NCBI GenBank assembly: GCA_019009955.1
Contig: CM032230.1
Location: forward strand, 110,023,001-110,087,000
Length of the DNA: 64,000 nucleotides
Direction: 5' to 3'
Source of the DNA: Riptortus pedestris
Taxonomy: Eukaryota; Arthropoda; Insecta; Hemiptera; Alydidae
A program made the translations under genes and the position numbers. The first letter of the stretch is position 1, and every line of letters begins with the position of its first letter. Below, piece by piece: positions 60,180 through 64,000 of the stretch. A model generated the notes under the pieces. It was given only the letters and a program-made list of their open reading frames with translations. It made no database searches and was not told the origin of the DNA.

Positions 60180-61960
60180 ATTTTAGATTTAATCATCTAG
60201 CTCTAGAATTGCAGCTGACCATTCTCACTTAAGGGTCAGGGAGTTTTTAAGAGATAGAAAACCACCATTTTATTCTTTTTCAGTTGCATTTATTTTTCTT
60301 AGAATGTTTATTTTTTATTTACTTCATTTTTGTTGAGCCATCTCTTCTGGAACTCATTTAATTACGTTTTCATTTTTTTTTTTTTTTTTAGCATTTACAA
60401 AGTTTAATTTTTTTTTGTGCAATTTCTTAAACTTTGTCTTAGAAAAAAATGTACTGTCACTTGGGTACCTTCTTAGATACATGTTTTCATAAGAATTAGT
60501 TTTTACAAGTCGTTATTTTTGTTTGCTTATTATATCTATGTAAAAGTTATTAAGATTATATTTTTCTACTCATAACTCTGTAAAAAAAAATAGGTAAATT
60601 TTAATTTATCTGTTTAGATGAAATATGCATCTAAGTTTGCCAATAAGTTTTAATCATTAGTCAATTGATGTTATACATCTCATTTTATCAACAGTTTTCT
60701 CAATAAATGAATACAATAATGATACTGTTTTTTTTTTGTTTTTTTTTGTATCACATTTTAAATATCTTGCACATGTTGTTCGTCTTGTACATATTATTGA
60801 CCTTTAAATTTATTATGATATAATTTATATCTTGAGTAAAATTACTTTTTTAATTACAATTTGAATACTTTAAAATGTCTTTACTTAATTTAATTTATTA
60901 ACTCCTTCCAAATGAAAGCAAAACATAACATGTTAATTCAAATATATTGCAGGATCCTCTAAGATTGTAGAGAGGTCAGTGAAACCTTTCTACAATGCAC
61001 ACCCAGTTTGACAGGTTTGTCCAAGCTGAGAAGTCTGCTATGGGGAGGGTGCTTATTTATTGAAAAAAAAAGTAATAAACAGATGATGTGAGTTTATTAG
61101 AGAACCTCCTTCATTTTTGAAGTCGGTTAAAAATGACTACTTCATGCATATACCATAAAGAGTTTATTAATGTTATCCAAATTTCAAACATCTTCTATAT
61201 GTCTACCTCATTTTTTAAAAAATGTTCAGTTTTTCAGACTTACAAATTAATTGGCTAATTTCCTCACAGAATTTTATTTATTTCTTATTGAAAGTCAATA
61301 GTTCTACTTTTTCTTTTATGATAAGAAATTTTTGTGACACCATGAGATATCATTTTCTAAATTAAAAGAACAAACAAGACAGGGATATTGCAGCAAAAAG
61401 AACAACAAGTCAAGAAGAGAAACAAGGTTTTCTACTAAATCTGTCTAGAGGGGGGGAGAAAAAAGCGTAAGAACTTCATGTAGAGTTATGTAATCCTATT
61501 TCAAAGTAATCCCGTTTTGGACCAGAAATAATATGTAGAAGAATTTAAAATAATTTCATTTAGGGTATAAGATATTAAACATACAGAAATATTTACTTAG
61601 TAAAATTTAATTTGGAATTCAACTATTATTATGAATTAAGGAAAACAACAACTATTATTATGAATTAAGGAAAACAACATAGATTAACATTAATTATTAA
61701 ATTTAATTATAAAACATTAAACCAAATATTGAACATGAAGAAACCAACATCAAAAGATGCTTCAAAAAAAAAAAAAAAAAAAACTATAACATTCTGATAA
61801 ATTGATATGTATATCAAAATAAAACCCTTCAATATGTTTTCTGAATGCTTAACAATTTTAAGTTTCTGTTTAGTGGGGAAAATTTACATCATCGCGATCT
61901 AAAGATGAGTAGTTGCAACAATTGTGTTCTATTGGAAGCTGCTCATTTCATATTACTACA
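60180..61960. other. No recognised gene
   Basis: AT-rich sequence after DCAKD with several A and T tracts and a short direct repeat (CAACTATTATTATGAATTAA) at 61620-61675. The nearest possible DCAKD polyadenylation signal (CAATAAATG) is near 60700. Confidence 0.4.
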
Positions 61961-62019
61961 ATCACTGAAATCCATATGATGCTTGATGTCTTCAAAATAG
62001 GATTTTCTAGGCCACCCTC

Positions 62020-62600
62020 TTTGTTTATTTGTTCCTTTTATTTACCAGTTCAAGAATCTTATCTGCCATCCTAGGTTTTCTGGGAATTAGTTTCTTTTTA
62101 CCTAAGATCTCATCTGCCATGAGTGTTAATGCAGTTTCAATTTTCTCCCAGCCATTAGGAAACTCCTTATTTTCGGCTAAAATTTTTTCTGTTTTTCCTT
62201 GAAACGCAGTTTTAATTTCTTCTCATTTTAATGCTTCTAGGTTCCATTTTTTAGAATATACTTTATTGTATTTTTTCAATCTAATTCTGCATTTAGCCAT
62301 TACTAATTGATGGCCACTATCTACTTCTGCTCCTGGGTAACTATGGCTTGATTTTATTTGGTTGTGGTATCTTTATTTAACTAGAATATAATAAATTTGA
62401 AATCGCTTCTTACGGTTGATCTGGTCCAAGTGTTGTATTATAACTAAATTAACAGGTTTACAACTTACCTTAATCATCAGCAGCCTATCGTTTAGGAGTT
62501 TACCTGACACTTTCTTATTTAAAATTAAAGCAACACCATTCATACTTACCTCACTGCTGTAGATAACCTTGAAATCATCTGATCAGAGTTCCCCTTGTCA
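62020..62600 (-). pseudogene. LINE endonuclease-domain fragment
   Basis: On the minus strand, with frame breaks: VIYSSE, VSMNGVALILNKKV, LNDRLLMIKV, SYPGAEVDSGHQLVMAKCRI, RLKKYNKVYSKKWNLEALK, and ADEILGKKKLIPRKPRMADK. This is the end of an APE-type endonuclease and the linker to the reverse transcriptase, as in RTE/jockey-like LINEs often annotated as craniofacial-development-protein-2-like. Stops in several places. Confidence 0.7.
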
Positions 62601-63398
62601 TGTTATCGAGTCTCACATAAACCTGAAGTATCTATAATATACCATTTTATCTGCTCTTTTACCTTTTCTAACTTACCGACTTGCCACAGCGTATGCACGT
62701 TCCAGGTTCATCTCACTGCAAGGTTAAGGTTTTCGCATGATGGCGATCAGAGAAGCCTCGCCACTTATCCTGCCGAGCCTTCATATCTGAATCCCATAGT
62801 CGATATGTTTATCATTATTATTTGGAACTTCCATGGTGCTAACAAGGGAGTAAATTCGGACAGTTATTTCCCATTGTGTTTTAGCCAGTGTTGCAAAATT
62901 TAGCTATTGTGCCACAGTATAGCCACTACCTTAAGGGTTCCTGTATCATTCCTACAAACCAGGATCCCTGATCCAAGTACTGCAGGGTAGGCTGACACAA
63001 ATTACCCAAGTCTCACCACTAGGAGGTAAATGCATCAAACTGACAGGTGAGACCCGATTTACATATCAGAGCCAAAAATTTTATTGTCCACATCTGTTGA
63101 AGAGGAGTGAAATTCATAATACATTTAGTGCTGGGTATTTGAAAATTGTCTTTTAGGAGAGGTTGCACTGTACTAACATTCTATAAATAGAAGAGCATAA
63201 TTTTCAATTGAATTTAAGGGCAAAATGTTTACTGGAGTTTCATTGATGAGCAGAGATTGGAGGAATTGGTAATTGGTGAGTCGAGCTCAGAACCTCAATA
63301 TTTTGTTTCCTGTTCTTCTGTAGTTTTCGTCATATAAATACCTATATGATACACACACACACACACACGTATTGAGTTAATCATCTATCATCGTGCTA

Positions 63399-63436
63399 AT
63401 AGGGATTAAATCAATGATCATTGATTTAATCCCTAT
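63399..63436. repeat. Perfect 38-bp palindrome
   Basis: Two perfect 19-bp arms with no spacer (ATAGGGATTAAATCAATGA and its complement). Not flanked by a visible target duplication. Confidence 0.9.
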
Positions 63437-64000
63437 GAATTCCAGCACACAAGATCATATTTGCAGACTACTACCAAAGTGGCAAGGCCATATGCCATTA
63501 AGAAAAGGTTGGGTGTTTCAGCATCTATTGTAGATTACCATGACAGTGTCAGAAAAAAATCGAAATCCACTAAAATAAACCCTAGAATTTTTGAAACTCC
63601 ACAAAAGTAGAGAATCTCTGTTACAGTTGAAGGAAGGATATTCATCTCTGTAACACTTATCTGAGATACACATATATATGACACAATATAAATACATACG
63701 ACTATGAAGTTCATAGGGGTAAATTAAATACCAAGTAGTTTGTCATGTTGGATTTTTTACTGATTCCGATTTTATAACAGCTTGTAATAGAAAAAAAAAA
63801 ACTGCATAAAAAATAAATATTCCAACTTGTAAAGAATCCTTAGCAACAAAGGGTTATTAACATACAAAACTTATTTACAAACACTATATAAATAAAGTAG
63901 CCCAAGCTTTCCTTTGATTGACAGGTTACAACCCTGAGAATAATTAACTCTCAGAATTTACAAGATGTTAATAGCACAAAGGGTTACAATTAATCAAATG

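Noticed and set aside
1..64000. CRISPR array, toxin-antitoxin or other prokaryotic defence system
   Set aside because: No regularly spaced short repeats, no prokaryotic-style gene packing; the tandem repeats present are ~295 or ~385 bp transposon units in a spliced eukaryotic genome.

Overview
The window is AT-rich, intron-containing nuclear DNA from an animal, most likely an arthropod and probably an insect. The evidence is spliceosomal introns with clean GT-AG borders, metazoan proteins with animal-type domain layouts, and a dense mixture of interspersed repeats: tRNA-derived SINEs, Helitron-type elements, and mariner, piggyBac, hAT, Merlin, PIF/Harbinger and pogo/Tigger DNA transposons. 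The species cannot be named from the sequence. Every protein call below comes from recognising family motifs by eye; no database search was run.

Four genes can be modelled end to end and a fifth is partial. (1) 1653-4714, minus: three internal exons of NDUFAF6, a mitochondrial complex I assembly factor; its first and last exons are not located. (2) 10895-25610, plus: PSMD3/Rpn3, a 26S proteasome lid subunit, in 8 coding exons that splice in frame to 465 codons. (3) 30475-31938, minus: PPP5C, a TPR-containing protein phosphatase, intact in one exon of 487 codons. (4) 37313-47329, plus: GID8, a CTLH E3 ligase subunit, 4 exons, 229 codons. (5) 55189-60171, plus: DCAKD, a dephospho-CoA kinase domain protein, 5 exons, 235 codons. 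A 78-codon reading frame at 36935-37171 (minus) lies head to head with GID8 and may be a small gene. These are dispersed housekeeping genes in ordinary eukaryotic linkage; nothing suggests that they act as one pathway.

Most of the rest is transposable elements, many nested. 1-10815: Helitron-type repeats built of ~295-bp units, the last ending ~70 bp before the PSMD3 acceptor. PSMD3 introns: a mariner relic, several copies of a DINE-1/HINE-like repeat (one with a Tigger MITE in its TA microsatellite), a deleted piggyBac, and a Merlin element with perfect 8-bp target duplications. 25.9-26.4 kb: a mariner relic split by a 74-bp palindromic TTAA-flanked element. 34-37 kb: a SINE split by a HINE-like element, then a PIF/Harbinger derivative also split by one. 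GID8 introns: a Helitron with a helicase relic, a piggyBac cluster containing a hAT element, a solo LTR and the best SINE copy. DCAKD side: a foldback element, LINE fragments and a second copy of the same LTR family.

I found no CRISPR array, prokaryotic operon, rRNA or intact tRNA gene. The points most worth following are the nested insertions that fix element boundaries and relative ages, the micro-piggyBac, the Merlin copy, and a small spliced reading frame between two TTAA sites at 44.7-45.7 kb.
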